64,000 nt of DNA, from positions 124,137 to 188,136 of the forward strand of contig NZ_AWZU01000003.1 in assembly GCF_000472385.1 (NCBI RefSeq), written 5' to 3'. Source of the DNA: Bradyrhizobium sp. ARR65. GTDB lineage: Bacteria > Pseudomonadota > Alphaproteobacteria > Rhizobiales > Xanthobacteraceae. Below are positions 38,664-48,986 of this stretch, one piece after another (position 1 is the stretch's first letter; every line of letters begins with the position of its first letter). A program made the translations under genes and the position numbers. The notes under the pieces are model-generated. The model ran no database searches. It saw only the letters and a list, made by a program, of their open reading frames with translations, and was not told where the DNA came from.

Positions 38664-40175
38664 ATGACAACCTGGCCCATTCTCTTCATTACGACCTTCC
38701 TGCCCATCCTGGGCGTGGCGCTGATTTATGTGATGGCGCGGGGCAGCGACGAGGTTGCCAACCGCACCACGCGCTGGATCGCGCTGTGGACCACGCTCGT
38801 CACCTTCGCAGTGTCGCTGATCCTGGTCTGGCGCTTCGACCCGTCCCAGACGGACTTCCAGTTCGTCGAGAAGGGCACCTGGCTTGCCACTGGCATCAAC
38901 TACCACATGGGCGTCGACGGCATCTCGTTGCCGTTCGTCATCCTCACCACGGCGTTGATGCCGTTCTGCATCATCGCGAGCTGGAAATCGATCACGACCC
39001 GCGTCCGCGAATATATGATCGCGTTCCTGGTGCTGGAAACGCTGATGGTCGGCACCTTCTGCGCGCTCGACCTCGTGCTGTTTTATCTGTTCTTCGAGGG
39101 TGGCCTGATCCCGATGTTCCTGATCATCGGCGTCTGGGGCGGTCCGCGCCGGGTCTATGCCTCCTTCAAGTTCTTCCTCTACACGCTGCTCGGCTCGGTC
39201 CTGATGCTGCTCGCCATCATGGCGCTGTATTGGAACGGCGGTACCACCGACATCCCGACCCTGATGCACACGGCGGTGCCGCGTTCGTTGCAGACCTGGG
39301 CCTGGCTCGCTTTCTTCGCCTCCTTTGCGGTGAAGATGCCGATGTGGCCGGTGCACACCTGGCTGCCCGATGCTCACGTCGAGGCGCCGACCGCGGGATC
39401 GGTGATCCTGGCCGCGATCCTCCTGAAAATGGGCGGCTACGGCTTCCTGCGCTTCTCGCTGCCGATGTTCCCGCTGGCCTCGCACGACTTCGCGCCGCTG
39501 ATCTTCACGCTGTCGGTGATCGCGATCATCTACACCTCGCTGGTGGCGATGATGCAGGAGGACATGAAGAAGCTGATCGCCTATTCCTCGGTGGCGCATA
39601 TGGGCTTCGTCACGATGGGTATTTTCGCCGGCACCATCCAGGGCGTGGCCGGCGGCGTGTTCCAGATGATCTCCCACGGCATCGTCTCCGGCGCGCTGTT
39701 CCTTTGCGTCGGCATCGTCTACGACCGCATGCACACCCGCGAGATCGCGGCCTATGGCGGGCTCGTGAACAGGATGCCGCTGTACGCGCTGGCGTTCATG
39801 GTCTTCACCATGGCCAATGTCGGGCTGCCCGGCACCTCCGGCTTCATCGGCGAATTCATGACGCTGCTCGGCATCTTCAAGGTGTCGCTGCCGACGACCT
39901 TCTTCGCCACCACCGGCGTGATCCTGTCGGCGTGCTATGCGCTGTGGCTCTACCGGAAGATCATTTTCGGCGCGCTGGTCAAGCCGACGCTGATGACGAT
40001 CAAGGACATGACTTTCCGCGAATGCCTGACGCTGTTTCCGCTGATCGCGCTCACCATCTGGTTCGGCGTCTATCCGAAGCCGGTGCTCGACATGTCGGCG
40101 GCATCCGTACAGCAACTCGTCAACAATTACACCACCGCGGTCACGGCCGTTAAGGCCGCCGCGCTGCTGCAATAA
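38664..40175 (+). CDS. nuoM: NADH-quinone oxidoreductase subunit M
   Basis: A 503-residue antiporter-like membrane subunit. It has [20 protein letters not shown], the conserved pumping residues in [20 protein letters not shown] and [16 protein letters not shown]. It begins immediately after the nuoL stop codon. Confidence 0.97.
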   Translation: MTTWPILFITTFLPILGVALIYVMARGSDEVANRTTRWIALWTTLVTFAVSLILVWRFDPSQTDFQFVEKGTWLATGINYHMGVDGISLPFVILTTALMPFCIIASWKSITTRVREYMIAFLVLETLMVGTFCALDLVLFYLFFEGGLIPMFLIIGVWGGPRRVYASFKFFLYTLLGSVLMLLAIMALYWNGGTTDIPTLMHTAVPRSLQTWAWLAFFASFAVKMPMWPVHTWLPDAHVEAPTAGSVILAAILLKMGGYGFLRFSLPMFPLASHDFAPLIFTLSVIAIIYTSLVAMMQEDMKKLIAYSSVAHMGFVTMGIFAGTIQGVAGGVFQMISHGIVSGALFLCVGIVYDRMHTREIAAYGGLVNRMPLYALAFMVFTMANVGLPGTSGFIGEFMTLLGIFKVSLPTTFFATTGVILSACYALWLYRKIIFGALVKPTLMTIKDMTFRECLTLFPLIALTIWFGVYPKPVLDMSAASVQQLVNNYTTAVTAVKAAALLQ

Positions 40176-40199
40176 CGCGGCAGGTTAGGATCAACCGCT

Positions 40200-41636
40200 A
40201 TGAGCTTTGAGACTGCAGGTTATCAATTGCAGCCGGTTCTCCCCGAACTGGTCCTCGCCGTGGGGGGCATGGCGCTCCTGATGCTCGGCGCTTATCGGGG
40301 GCAGGGCACCACGAAGCTGGTGACGGGCCTTGCCGTGTGCCTGCTGGTCGTCGTCGGCATCCTCGAGCTGATGCTGCCCTCCGGCAAGCTCACGACCTTC
40401 GGCGGAAGCTTCATCGTCGACGATTTCGCGCGCTTCCTGAAGATCCTGGCGCTGATCGGCTCGGTGGTGACGCTGGTGCTCTCGGCCGAATTCCTCTCCG
40501 ATGCGTCGCGGCGCATTTTCGAATATCCGATCCTGGTGGTGCTCTCCACCCTCGGCATGATGGTGCTGATCTCGGCCGGTGATCTGATCTCGCTCTATCT
40601 TGGGCTCGAGCTGATGTCGCTGGCGCTTTATGTGGTCGCCGCCAGCAACCGCGACAACGCCAAATCCACCGAGGCCGGCCTCAAATATTTTGTGCTCGGC
40701 GCGCTGTCCTCGGGCATGCTGCTCTATGGCGCATCGCTGATCTATGGCTTCACCGGCACGGTGAGCTTTACCGGGCTTGCGGCCGCGCTCAAGACCGGCA
40801 CGGTCGGTGTCGCATTCGGCCTTGTGTTCCTGCTCGCCGGTCTTTGCTTCAAGGTCTCCGCCGTCCCGTTCCACATGTGGACGCCCGACGTCTATGAGGG
40901 GGCGCCGACGCCGGTTACGGCGTTCTTTGCTTCCGCACCGAAGGTGGCGGCGCTTGCGGTGTTCACCCGCATCACGCTCACGGCATTCCCGGGTATTCTC
41001 GCCCAATGGCAGCAGATCGTGGTGTTCGTCTCCATCGCCTCCATGGCGCTGGGATCCTTCGCCGCAATCGGCCAGCGCAACATCAAGCGGCTGATGGCCT
41101 ATTCCTCGATCGGCCATATGGGTTTTGCGCTGGTGGGACTTGCCGCCGGCACGGTCGAGGGCGCCCAGGGCGTGCTGGTCTATATCGCGATCTATGTTGC
41201 CATGACGCTCGGTTCGTTCGCCATCATCATCGCGATCAAACGCAACGGCCAGAGCTTCGAAGATATCAGCGACTTTGCAGGCCTGTCGCGCACCAACCCG
41301 ATGCTGGCCTTCTTCTTTGCCATGCTCCTGTTTTCATTGGCGGGCATTCCGCCGCTCGCGGGCTTTTTCGCCAAATGGTACGTGTTCGTCGCGGCGATCA
41401 AGGCGGGGCTGTTCACGCTCTCGGTCATCGGCGTGCTCACCAGCGTGGTCGGCGCCTATTATTATCTCCTCATCGTCAAGGTGATGTATTTCGATGAGCC
41501 GCTGACCAAGCTCGACCCTGTGCGGCTCGAATTGGGCACGGTGCTCGCCGTCGCAGGCCTCTTTAATATCCTGTTCTTCGTCTATCCCGGACCGCTGGTT
41601 AGCGCTGCGACATCAGCGGCCAAATCGCTGTTCTAG
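40200..41636 (+). CDS. nuoN: NADH-quinone oxidoreductase subunit N
   Basis: A 478-residue antiporter-like subunit, the last of the 14 complex I subunits. Motifs are [39 protein letters not shown] and [19 protein letters not shown]. Its stop TAG is followed directly by the birA start codon, so transcription probably continues. Confidence 0.97.
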   Translation: MSFETAGYQLQPVLPELVLAVGGMALLMLGAYRGQGTTKLVTGLAVCLLVVVGILELMLPSGKLTTFGGSFIVDDFARFLKILALIGSVVTLVLSAEFLSDASRRIFEYPILVVLSTLGMMVLISAGDLISLYLGLELMSLALYVVAASNRDNAKSTEAGLKYFVLGALSSGMLLYGASLIYGFTGTVSFTGLAAALKTGTVGVAFGLVFLLAGLCFKVSAVPFHMWTPDVYEGAPTPVTAFFASAPKVAALAVFTRITLTAFPGILAQWQQIVVFVSIASMALGSFAAIGQRNIKRLMAYSSIGHMGFALVGLAAGTVEGAQGVLVYIAIYVAMTLGSFAIIIAIKRNGQSFEDISDFAGLSRTNPMLAFFFAMLLFSLAGIPPLAGFFAKWYVFVAAIKAGLFTLSVIGVLTSVVGAYYYLLIVKVMYFDEPLTKLDPVRLELGTVLAVAGLFNILFFVYPGPLVSAATSAAKSLF

Positions 41637-42446
41637 ATGTCATTCGCACTCGGCCCGCGCGCAAGTTCTGCAGGTTACCGGCTCGCTGCCTTCGATCAGA
41701 TCGGTTCGACCAATGCGGAGGCGATGTTGCGCGCGCGCGAGGGCGAGCGCGGTCCGATGTGGTTCGTCACGTCCGAGCAGACCGCCGGCCGTGGCCGGCG
41801 GCTGCGCCCCTGGATCGCGCCGCGCGGCAACCTTGCGAGCAGCATCCTGGAGGTCTTGACCGTTACCCCGGCGGTGGCGGCGACCCTTGGTTTTGCGGCG
41901 GGGCTCGCACTGGAATCCGCGCTTGCCAAGCTGTGCGTCGAAGCAGCCCTGCGTTCGCCGGGTTCGGATAACCTGAAATTCTCGTTGAAATGGCCCAACG
42001 ACGTCCTGGCCGGACGGCAAAAGCTCGCCGGCATTCTGCTGGAGGCCGAAGCGGTGACGGGCGGGCTCGCGGTCGTGGTTGGGATCGGCACCAATGTCGT
42101 GGCGGCGCCGACCGATACGCCGACGCCCGCGACCTCGCTTCGCTCGCTCGGGATCGATGTCGGCGCCGAAGAGTTGTTCGCTGCCCTTTCGGATGGCTGG
42201 GCCGAGTTTCGCGCGATCTGGGACGGTGGCCGGGGATTTCGTGAAATTCGCCGGCTCTGGCTTGAGCGGGCGGCCGGACTCGGGCAAGCGGTGGCGATCA
42301 AGTCCGGCGACGAAGCGATCGAGGGAACGTTCGACACCATCGACGAGCAAGGCTGTATGATCGTCCGGACCGCCAGTGGGGAATTGGTGCCGATCACGGC
42401 GGGTGACGTCTATTTTGGCTCGGCGGCCTCGGCGGGTGCCACCTGA
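41637..42446 (+). CDS. birA: Biotin--[acetyl-CoA-carboxylase] ligase
   Basis: A 269-residue class I biotin ligase without an N-terminal DNA-binding domain. It joins biotin to carboxylase carrier proteins through biotinyl-AMP. The biotinyl-AMP loop is GRGRRLRPWIAPRGNL, and the catalytic KWPNDVLAGRQKLAGILLEA segment is intact. It starts with no gap after nuoN and its stop overlaps the ribonuclease J start (TGATG), as expected for the conserved rhizobial nuo-birA-rnj order. Confidence 0.94.
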   Translation: MSFALGPRASSAGYRLAAFDQIGSTNAEAMLRAREGERGPMWFVTSEQTAGRGRRLRPWIAPRGNLASSILEVLTVTPAVAATLGFAAGLALESALAKLCVEAALRSPGSDNLKFSLKWPNDVLAGRQKLAGILLEAEAVTGGLAVVVGIGTNVVAAPTDTPTPATSLRSLGIDVGAEELFAALSDGWAEFRAIWDGGRGFREIRRLWLERAAGLGQAVAIKSGDEAIEGTFDTIDEQGCMIVRTASGELVPITAGDVYFGSAASAGAT

Positions 42447-44110
42447 TGGCAGATGAACTGACCTTTGCGCCGCTCGGCGGCGTCGGCGAGATCGGCATGA
42501 ATCTGTCGATCTATGGCCTCGGCAATCGCCACCAGCGGTCCTTTCTCGCGGTCGACCTCGGTGTCTCCTTCGGCGATGAGGAGCATTTGCCTGGCATCGA
42601 CCTCATCATGCCCGACATCTCGTTCCTCGAAAAAGAGCGCCAGAACCTCGTTGGTCTGGTGCTGACGCATGCCCACGAGGACCATTTTGGCGCCATCATA
42701 GACCTTTGGCCGCGGCTGAGATGCCCGATCTATGCGACCAAGTTCAGCGCCGCACTGTTCGAAGCGAAATGCGAAGCCGAGCGCAATCCGCCCAAAATCC
42801 CGGTCACGGTGGTGCCGTCGGGAGGCCGGATCGACGTCGGGCCGTTCAATGTCGAATTCATTCCGGTCGCGCATTCGATTCCGGAATCGCATGCGCTGGC
42901 GATCCATACCGAGATCGGTACGGTGCTGCACACCGGCGACTGGAAGATCGATCCGACGCCAATCATCGGCCCGCCGACCGACGAGCGGCGTTTGCGCGAG
43001 CTGGGCGATGCAGGCCTGCTTGCCTTGGTCGGGGATTCCACCAACACGGTCCGCGAGGGCCGCTCGCCGTCGGAGACCGAGGTCGCAAAGACCATTGCCG
43101 AGCTGGTGAAGGCCGCCCGCGGCCGCGTCGCGGTGACGACCTTTGCCTCGAACGTCGCCCGCATCAAGGCGGTGGCGGATGCGGCCAGGGCCGCGGAGCG
43201 CGAGGTTGTCGTCGTCGGCCGGGCCATGGCGCGCGTGGTGCAGGTGGCGCGCGAAACGGGCTATCTCGAGGGTGTGCAGGATTTCCGCAGCCCGGAGTTT
43301 TATGGCCATTTTCCGCCGGATCGGGTGGTGGCGCTCTGCACCGGCAGCCAGGGCGAGCCGCGCGCGGCCCTGGCGCGGATCGCCAATGACGATCATCCCG
43401 AGATAACGCTCAACAAGGGGGACCGCCTCATCTTCTCCTCGCGCACCATTCCGGGCAACGAGAAGGCTGTTGGCGCCATCATCAATGGCCTGGTGATGCA
43501 GGGGGTAGAGGTCATAACCGACCGCACGCATCTGGTTCACGTCTCCGGGCACCCGCGCCGCGACGAGCTGCGCGACATGCTGGCCTGGACACGGCCGCAG
43601 ATCCTGATCCCCGTACACGGCGAGGCGCTGCATTTGTCCGAACACGCCCAGCTTGCGCGCGCCGCCGGCGTTCCCAAGGTGCTGACCTGCCGCAATGGCG
43701 ATCTGATCAAGCTCGGGCCCGGCACGCCCGGCATCATCGACCAATTGCCGTCTGGCCGGCTCTACAAGGATGGCACCATCCTGGAGGACGCCAAGTCGCG
43801 CGCCGTAATCGAGCGGCGGCGGATGGGATTTGCGGGGTGCGTCTTTGTGGCCATTGCCATGACCGAAAAAGGGGAGCTCGCCGACGATCCGGAGATTGAT
43901 CTTGTCGGTATCCCCGAGAAGAATACCGCCGGCGAAACGTTCGACGACATCGTCTTCGACGTAGTGGTCTCGACAATCGAGGGGTTGCCGCGGCCCAGGC
44001 GGCGCGATCCGGATGCGCTCGCCGAGTCGGTGCGCCGGGCGGTTCGCGGCACGATCAACGAATATTGGGGCAAGAAGCCGCTCTGTCTCGTGCACGTTCT
44101 CGAGGTCTAG
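42446..44110 (+). CDS. rnj: Ribonuclease J
   Basis: A 554-residue metallo-beta-lactamase/beta-CASP ribonuclease with 5'-3' exonuclease and endonuclease activity in RNA maturation and decay. The zinc-binding motif is LTHAHEDHFGAI near 73-84, with further ligands in PVAHSIPESHALAI, HTGDWKID and GDSTN. The beta-CASP region includes TGSQGEPRAALARIANDDH and HVSGHPRRDELRDML. The C-terminal domain begins near 450. The ATG overlaps the birA stop. Confidence 0.95.
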   Translation: MADELTFAPLGGVGEIGMNLSIYGLGNRHQRSFLAVDLGVSFGDEEHLPGIDLIMPDISFLEKERQNLVGLVLTHAHEDHFGAIIDLWPRLRCPIYATKFSAALFEAKCEAERNPPKIPVTVVPSGGRIDVGPFNVEFIPVAHSIPESHALAIHTEIGTVLHTGDWKIDPTPIIGPPTDERRLRELGDAGLLALVGDSTNTVREGRSPSETEVAKTIAELVKAARGRVAVTTFASNVARIKAVADAARAAEREVVVVGRAMARVVQVARETGYLEGVQDFRSPEFYGHFPPDRVVALCTGSQGEPRAALARIANDDHPEITLNKGDRLIFSSRTIPGNEKAVGAIINGLVMQGVEVITDRTHLVHVSGHPRRDELRDMLAWTRPQILIPVHGEALHLSEHAQLARAAGVPKVLTCRNGDLIKLGPGTPGIIDQLPSGRLYKDGTILEDAKSRAVIERRRMGFAGCVFVAIAMTEKGELADDPEIDLVGIPEKNTAGETFDDIVFDVVVSTIEGLPRPRRRDPDALAESVRRAVRGTINEYWGKKPLCLVHVLEV

Positions 44111-44158
44111 AGCATGATCCGGAAAGGTGCGTAGCGGTTTTCCGAAAAGATCATGCTC
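44110..44158. repeat. GAGCATGATC…GATCATGCTC palindromic repeat
   Basis: A perfect 10-bp inverted repeat (44110-44119 and 44149-44158) flanks CGGAAAGGTGCG…TTTTCCGAAAA. I recall this consensus (ATGATCCGGAAA…TTTTCCG…GATCATG) as a dispersed intergenic repeat of Bradyrhizobium and relatives. It starts at the last base of the ribonuclease J stop codon and may fold into an mRNA-end hairpin. Confidence 0.65.
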
Positions 44159-44202
44159 AATCCAAAGAGCCAACGCGCAAAAACAATAAAGGGAGGACTC
44201 GC

Positions 44203-44607
44203 ATGCTCGGCCGGCTCAATCACGTGGCGATCGCGGTCAAGGATGCAGAGAAGGCCGCGAAGATCTACGGCGCCGCCTTCGGCGCCGACATCTCGAAGGC
44301 CGTGCCGCTGCCCGAGCATGGCGTGATCACCGTGTTCGTCACATTGCCCAATACCAAGATCGAGTTCATCCAGCCGCTCGGCGACAATTCGCCGATCGCG
44401 AAATTCCTCGAGCGCAACGCCGAGGGCGGCATCCATCACCTCTGCTATGAGGTGCCTGACATCATTGCCTCCCGTGACACGCTGATCAAGGAAGGCGCGC
44501 GGGTGTTGGGAGATGGTGAGCCCAAGATCGGCGCGCATGGCAAGCCGGTCCTGTTCCTGCATCCGAAGGATTTTTCGGGCGCGCTGGTCGAGATCGAGCA
44601 GGCGTAG
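44203..44607 (+). CDS. mce: Methylmalonyl-CoA epimerase
   Basis: A 134-residue VOC-fold enzyme interconverting (R)- and (S)-methylmalonyl-CoA in propionyl-CoA metabolism. It contains LNHVAIAVKDAEKAAKIYG, TKIEFIQPLGDNSPIAKFLE and GGIHHLCYEVPDI, with the conserved His and Glu metal ligands. ATG 44203 after GGGAGGACTCGC is preferred; an in-frame start at 44065 lies inside ribonuclease J. Its coenzyme-B12 mutase partners are not in the window. Confidence 0.94.
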   Translation: MLGRLNHVAIAVKDAEKAAKIYGAAFGADISKAVPLPEHGVITVFVTLPNTKIEFIQPLGDNSPIAKFLERNAEGGIHHLCYEVPDIIASRDTLIKEGARVLGDGEPKIGAHGKPVLFLHPKDFSGALVEIEQA

Positions 44608-44614
44608 GCGCACG

Positions 44615-44890
44615 ATGGCCTATACTCTCTCGACCGCGTTTGCGATCTACTTCGTGATCTGGTGGGTCACGCTGTTCCTTACTCTGCCGTTCGGCGTGCG
44701 CAGTCAGCATGAGGACGGCGTGGGCGCGCCGGGCACCGACCCGGGCGCACCGATCGCAAGCCGGATGGGCATCAAGCTGATCTGGAATACGGTCATTTCG
44801 GCCGTGGTTTTCGGCCTGGGCATGCTCGCCTACGACGCAGGCTATCTTTCGATCGAGCGATTATCAAAGCTGATGGGCATGCCGTATTAG
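44615..44890 (+). CDS. DUF1467 family membrane protein
   Basis: A 91-residue protein with two transmembrane helices (AIYFVIWWVTLFLTLPFGVR at about 9-28 and a second around 53-72) separated by a polar loop QHEDGVGAPGTDPGAPI. This layout matches the alphaproteobacterial DUF1467 family, often next to mce and proS genes. Function unknown. It starts seven bases after mce. Confidence 0.88.
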   Translation: MAYTLSTAFAIYFVIWWVTLFLTLPFGVRSQHEDGVGAPGTDPGAPIASRMGIKLIWNTVISAVVFGLGMLAYDAGYLSIERLSKLMGMPY

Positions 44891-44938
44891 GCGGCGAATT
44901 GAAGCGCTCGACGTAGCGACCGCAGGGGAGGAACGGTC

Positions 44939-46249
44939 ATGAATTTGCAACAACGGCCGGTGCGCGATTCCAAGCCAGGCCCGTACCGCGTCCTGCGTGA
45001 GGCTGACCTGCGGGACTACTTGGCGCAATTGCCTGATGTTGCGGACCGGCTTGGAGGCACACCGGACGCCTGGTCAATCAGCGAGGTCGGTGACGGCAAT
45101 CTCAATCTCGTCTTCATTGTCAGGGGCAGCGCGGGCGGGATCGCCGTCAAGCAGGCGCTGCCCTATGTGCGCCTGGTCGGCGAGAGCTGGCCGTTGCCGC
45201 TCTCGCGCGCGCATTATGAATATCTCGCGCTCACCCATCAGGCGCGGCTGGCGCCCGGCCTGGTGCCTGCGGTCCTGCATCACGACGAGGCGCTGGCGCT
45301 GACCGCGATGGAGCTGCTCGAGCCCCATATCATCATGCGCAAGGGGCTGATCGCCGGCACGATCTATCCGCGCTTTGTCGAGGACGTCACGACGTTCCTG
45401 GCCAGAACGCTGTTCTTTACCTCCGATCTTGCCGTTTCCGCGGCGCAGAAGAAGGAGGGAATCGCCGCGTTTGCCGGCAATCACGCGCTTTGCAAGATCA
45501 CGGAAGATCTTATTTTCACCGATCCCTATCGCGAGGCGGAGCAGAACCGCTGGACCGCGCCCTGGCTCGACAAGATGGCCGCGCGCTTTCGCGAGGATCT
45601 CGATGCCCATGTCGCGATCTCGCGCCTCAAGCTCAAGTTCATGGGCCAGCCGCAAGCGTTGATCCACGGCGACCTCCACACGGGATCGATCATGGTGACG
45701 GAAACCGAGACGCGGGTGATCGATCCCGAATTCGCCTTCTACGGCCCGATGGGTTTCGATATCGGCGCCGTGCTCGCCAATCTGATCATGGCCTATCTGG
45801 CCTCCGCCGGCCATGAGCGCAGCGCGGGCGAGCGGCGCGCCTTCGAGGCTTGGCTGCTGCAGACGATTGAGCAGGTCTGGACCGAGTTCGCCCGCAAATT
45901 CGTGGAGCTGTGGCGCAGTGAGGCGCATGGGGACGGCTATCCGAAAACGCTGTTTGCGGGCCTGACGGGCGAGGCGTGGCTTGAAGCCGAGCGGCAGCAA
46001 TACGTGGAGCAGCTATTTCGGGATACTGTCGGCTTTGCCGCGGCAAAGATCATCCGCCGTATCCTCGGGCTTGCGCACAATATCGACTTCGAATGGATCG
46101 AGGACGCGCGTCGCCGTGCGGTTTGCGAGGCAAGAAGCTTGCATCTCGCGCGCGCGATGCTGGTAGACACCGAATCATTCGCGACCATCGGCGACGTGAC
46201 CAGGCGCGCTCGCCAGCTCCGAGACTGGCAGCCGGATTTTGCTGAATGA
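44939..46249 (+). CDS. mtnK: S-methyl-5-thioribose kinase
   Basis: A 436-residue APH-fold kinase phosphorylating 5-methylthioribose in methionine salvage. It has SISEVGDGNLNLVFIV for ATP binding, KQALPYVRLVGESWPL, the catalytic loop LIHGDLHTGSIMV and metal-binding DPEFAFYGPMGFDIGAVLAN. GGGGAGGAACGGTC precedes the ATG. The isomerase mtnA that usually follows is absent. The convergent downstream ABC transporter may import methylthioribose, but this is context only. Confidence 0.95.
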   Translation: MNLQQRPVRDSKPGPYRVLREADLRDYLAQLPDVADRLGGTPDAWSISEVGDGNLNLVFIVRGSAGGIAVKQALPYVRLVGESWPLPLSRAHYEYLALTHQARLAPGLVPAVLHHDEALALTAMELLEPHIIMRKGLIAGTIYPRFVEDVTTFLARTLFFTSDLAVSAAQKKEGIAAFAGNHALCKITEDLIFTDPYREAEQNRWTAPWLDKMAARFREDLDAHVAISRLKLKFMGQPQALIHGDLHTGSIMVTETETRVIDPEFAFYGPMGFDIGAVLANLIMAYLASAGHERSAGERRAFEAWLLQTIEQVWTEFARKFVELWRSEAHGDGYPKTLFAGLTGEAWLEAERQQYVEQLFRDTVGFAAAKIIRRILGLAHNIDFEWIEDARRRAVCEARSLHLARAMLVDTESFATIGDVTRRARQLRDWQPDFAE

Positions 46250-46275
46250 GGGCCTAAGCAAACCGGCAGTCAATA

Positions 46276-46395
46276 CCGTCACCCTGAGGTGCTCGCGTAG
46301 GCGAGCCTCGAAGCGCGACGGCCGGCTCTCGCAGCGGGGCCGTTCATCCTTCGGGGCCGCCGCTTCGCGTCGGCGCCTCGGGATAACCGGGAGAG
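46276..46395. repeat. Bradyrhizobium-type intergenic repeat between convergent genes
   Basis: CCGTCACCCTGAGGTGCTCG followed by GCGAGCCTCGAAG and GGGCCGTTCATCCTTCGGGG matches a repeat form I recall from Bradyrhizobium intergenic regions, here with a decayed right arm (GGCGCCTCGGGATAACCGGG). Its position between mtnK and the ABC permease suits a bidirectional terminator-like role. Confidence 0.55.
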
Positions 46396-46425
46396 AGTGT
46401 GTGTGAATCGCTTCGAGCGCCTGGG

Positions 46426-47463
46426 CTACTCCGCCGCCTTGGCCCGCAGCCGCTGGGCATAGACGTTGATCACGAGTGCCGCGAGCAGGATGAGGCCGCG
46501 GATCAATATCTTCAGGAAACTGTCGATGTTGACGTGATCTAGCCCATTGTTGAGCACACCCAGCACGAACAGGCCGACGATGGTGTTGCCGATACCGCCG
46601 CGGCCGCCGAACAGGCTGGTGCCGCCGACCACGACAGCGGCGATCGAGTCCAGCAGATAGGTGTCGAATTCGTTCTGCTGCGCGCTGCCGAAATGTGCGA
46701 CGCCCAGCATGCCTCCGATCCCAGAACAGACTGCCGCGATGACCATGACGCTGCCGAGGATCAGCTTGACATTGAGTCCGGAATATTCGGCGGCCTCGCG
46801 GTTACCGCCGACCATGTAGACGTAGCGGCCAAAGCGCGTGTAGGTCAGCACGAGATGTCCGATAAGCAGCATCAGGGCGGCGACGATGACGATCCAGGGA
46901 ATGCCGCCAATCGAGGCGGAGCCGAGCGTTGCGATCAGGTCGGGCACCTTGTAGGCAATCTGTCCGCGCACCAGGAGCGCCGAGATGCCGGCTGCGATCT
47001 GCATCATGGCCAGCGTCATGATGAAGGAGGGGATACCGATCAGCGTCAGCCCGAGCGCGTTGATGAGGCCGAGTCCGGCACAGAGCGCAAGGGCGAGCAG
47101 GATCGCCGCCCAGCCGGGCAGGGGGATGTTGGCGATGTTGACGTAGGATTCCTGCGCCGTGAAATAGGCGACCGCAATGCCGGTGACGTTGGCGATGCTG
47201 GCGATCGAGAGGTCGATCTCGGCGCAGAGGATGACGAAGGTCAGTCCAACCGCGATGATGCCGGTGACCGAGACCTGGGTCAGGATGTTGCCGACATTAT
47301 CGATGGTCGCAAAAGAGGGGCTGGCAACCGCAAAGAATGCGGACAACAAGATCAGCGTCAGGAACGGCGCGATGTTGCGCATCTGCGAGCGCAGCAAGGC
47401 GGCAATCTTGCCGGAAGCTTTCCGGTGGTCGGCGTGGACCGCTGCGCTATCACTACTCGCCAT
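46426..47463 (-). CDS. Sugar-type ABC transporter permease (RbsC family)
   Basis: A 345-residue inner-membrane permease with about ten helices. The family motif VILCAEIDLSIASIANVTG is near 82-100, and AAVVVGGTSLFGGRGGIGNT is in the C-terminal third. It is the third gene of a binding protein-ATPase-permease operon on the minus strand, 12 bases after the ATPase gene. The EIDLS motif replaces the usual GIDLS of ribose permeases. Confidence 0.92.
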   Translation of the reverse strand: MASSDSAAVHADHRKASGKIAALLRSQMRNIAPFLTLILLSAFFAVASPSFATIDNVGNILTQVSVTGIIAVGLTFVILCAEIDLSIASIANVTGIAVAYFTAQESYVNIANIPLPGWAAILLALALCAGLGLINALGLTLIGIPSFIMTLAMMQIAAGISALLVRGQIAYKVPDLIATLGSASIGGIPWIVIVAALMLLIGHLVLTYTRFGRYVYMVGGNREAAEYSGLNVKLILGSVMVIAAVCSGIGGMLGVAHFGSAQQNEFDTYLLDSIAAVVVGGTSLFGGRGGIGNTIVGLFVLGVLNNGLDHVNIDSFLKILIRGLILLAALVINVYAQRLRAKAAE

Positions 47464-47475
47464 AAAGCCCCTCCT

Positions 47476-48978
47476 TCAGGCCGCTTCCAACAGGCGATCC
47501 TTGCTGATCGCCTCGTTGGCAAACTCGCGCACCACGGCGCCGCGCTTCAACACGAGGATGCGATCGGCGAGCGAGAGCACGGTCTCGGGCTCGGTCGAGA
47601 GCACGATGATGGCGAGCCCCTGTTCGCGCAAGCTCCTGACAATGTGGATGACGTCGTTCTTGGCGCCGACGTCCATGCCGCGTGTCGGCTCGCAGAGCAC
47701 GAGCAGGCGCGGCGGGAAGGTGAGCCATTTGGCCAGCGCGACTTTCTGCTGATTGCCGCCGGAGAGCATGCCGAGATCGAGTTCGACCGCCGTGGGCCTG
47801 ATCTGCAATTGTTCCACCTGGCGCATCGCGATCGCACGCTCACGCGCGGGCTTGAGCCATACGGATGAGATGCGATCGAGAATGCTGATCGAGACGTTCT
47901 TGTAGACCGGTTCCTGGTGGAAGAGCATGGCGCGGCGGCTCTCGGGTACGAAGGCGATGCCGGCGCGTCGCGCATCGGCCGTAGAGGCAAACGCCTTCGC
48001 CTTGCCCGCGACCTCAAGCGTCCCGCGGTCGGGCCTTAGCTTGCCGAACAGGATGCGTGCAAGCTCGATCTGGCCGCATCCCATGAAGCCATAGATGCCC
48101 AGCACCTCGCCGGCCCGCGCCTGGAAAGAGACTTCCCGCAGGCTGCGGCTGAGCGAAAGCCCGTTTGCGGTCAGTACCACCGGCTGCCGGCTTGGTGGGG
48201 GCAAGGCGACATCATGGGTATAGGTCTCCTCCAGAGCCTCGCGGCCCTTACCGATCATGGCTTCGATCAGCTCGGCTTTGGTGGTGGCAGCCGCAGCGGT
48301 CTCCGCCACCTTCCGGCCGTTGCGAAACACCGTCACCGTGTCGGAGATGTTCAGGATGTCCTCGATGAAATGCGAAATGAACACGATCGCGGTGCCTGCG
48401 TCGCGCAGCCGCCGCAAGGTCGCGAACAGGCGCTCGACTTCAGGCGGAGACAGTGCCGAGGTCGGCTCGTCCAGGATGATGATGCGCGCGCCCGAGAACA
48501 GCACGCGGGCAATCTCGATCAGTTGCTGCAGCCCGATCGGAAGATCGCCGAGCCGGCACATCGGGTCCACATGGATCCCGAAGCGGGCAAGCTGCTCGCC
48601 GGCTTCGCGTGCCATGCGCCGCCACTGCACGAGCCCAAGGCGGTTGGTCGGCTGCACGCCGAAGAACACATTTTCGGCGACCGACAGATCGGGCGCGACG
48701 CTGAGTTCTTGATGCACCATTGCAATGCCGGCCGCCCGCGAGTCGCGGGTCGAGCGAAAGCGGGTCTCGCGGCCGTCCAGCATGAAACGGCCAGAAAATT
48801 CCGGGTGCACGCCGGCGATGATCTTCATCAGCGTGCTCTTGCCGGCGCCGTTCTCGCCGACGAGACCGTGGACCTCGCCGGGATAAAGCGCGAAGTCGAC
48901 CCCACGCAGAGCCTCGACGCCACCGAAGGCTTTCGTGATCTGCGTGAGTTCGAGGATGGGTGAGCGGGCCTCCGACAT
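47476..48978 (-). CDS. Sugar-type ABC transporter ATP-binding protein (RbsA-like, two ABC domains)
   Basis: A 500-residue ATPase with two tandem ABC modules. The first has Walker A GENGAGKST and Walker B IIILDEPTSAL. The second has a degenerate Walker A (YGFMGCGQIE), an intact LSGGNQQKVALAKW signature and LLVLCEPTRGMDVG. This pattern is standard for RbsA/MglA/XylG proteins. The start at 48978 (MSEARSPILELT) follows the binding-protein stop. An alternative ATG at 49014 overlaps that gene by 28 bases and would give 512 residues. Confidence 0.92.
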   Translation of the reverse strand: MSEARSPILELTQITKAFGGVEALRGVDFALYPGEVHGLVGENGAGKSTLMKIIAGVHPEFSGRFMLDGRETRFRSTRDSRAAGIAMVHQELSVAPDLSVAENVFFGVQPTNRLGLVQWRRMAREAGEQLARFGIHVDPMCRLGDLPIGLQQLIEIARVLFSGARIIILDEPTSALSPPEVERLFATLRRLRDAGTAIVFISHFIEDILNISDTVTVFRNGRKVAETAAAATTKAELIEAMIGKGREALEETYTHDVALPPPSRQPVVLTANGLSLSRSLREVSFQARAGEVLGIYGFMGCGQIELARILFGKLRPDRGTLEVAGKAKAFASTADARRAGIAFVPESRRAMLFHQEPVYKNVSISILDRISSVWLKPARERAIAMRQVEQLQIRPTAVELDLGMLSGGNQQKVALAKWLTFPPRLLVLCEPTRGMDVGAKNDVIHIVRSLREQGLAIIVLSTEPETVLSLADRILVLKRGAVVREFANEAISKDRLLEAA

Positions 48979-48986
48979 CGGCAAGC

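Noticed and set aside
37788..40172. A 794-residue open frame on the minus strand across nuoL/nuoM
   Set aside because: It is the antisense shadow of conserved complex I genes, with low-complexity His/Arg/Glu composition. Similar shadows at 30597-32504 and 42410-44173 were rejected for the same reason.
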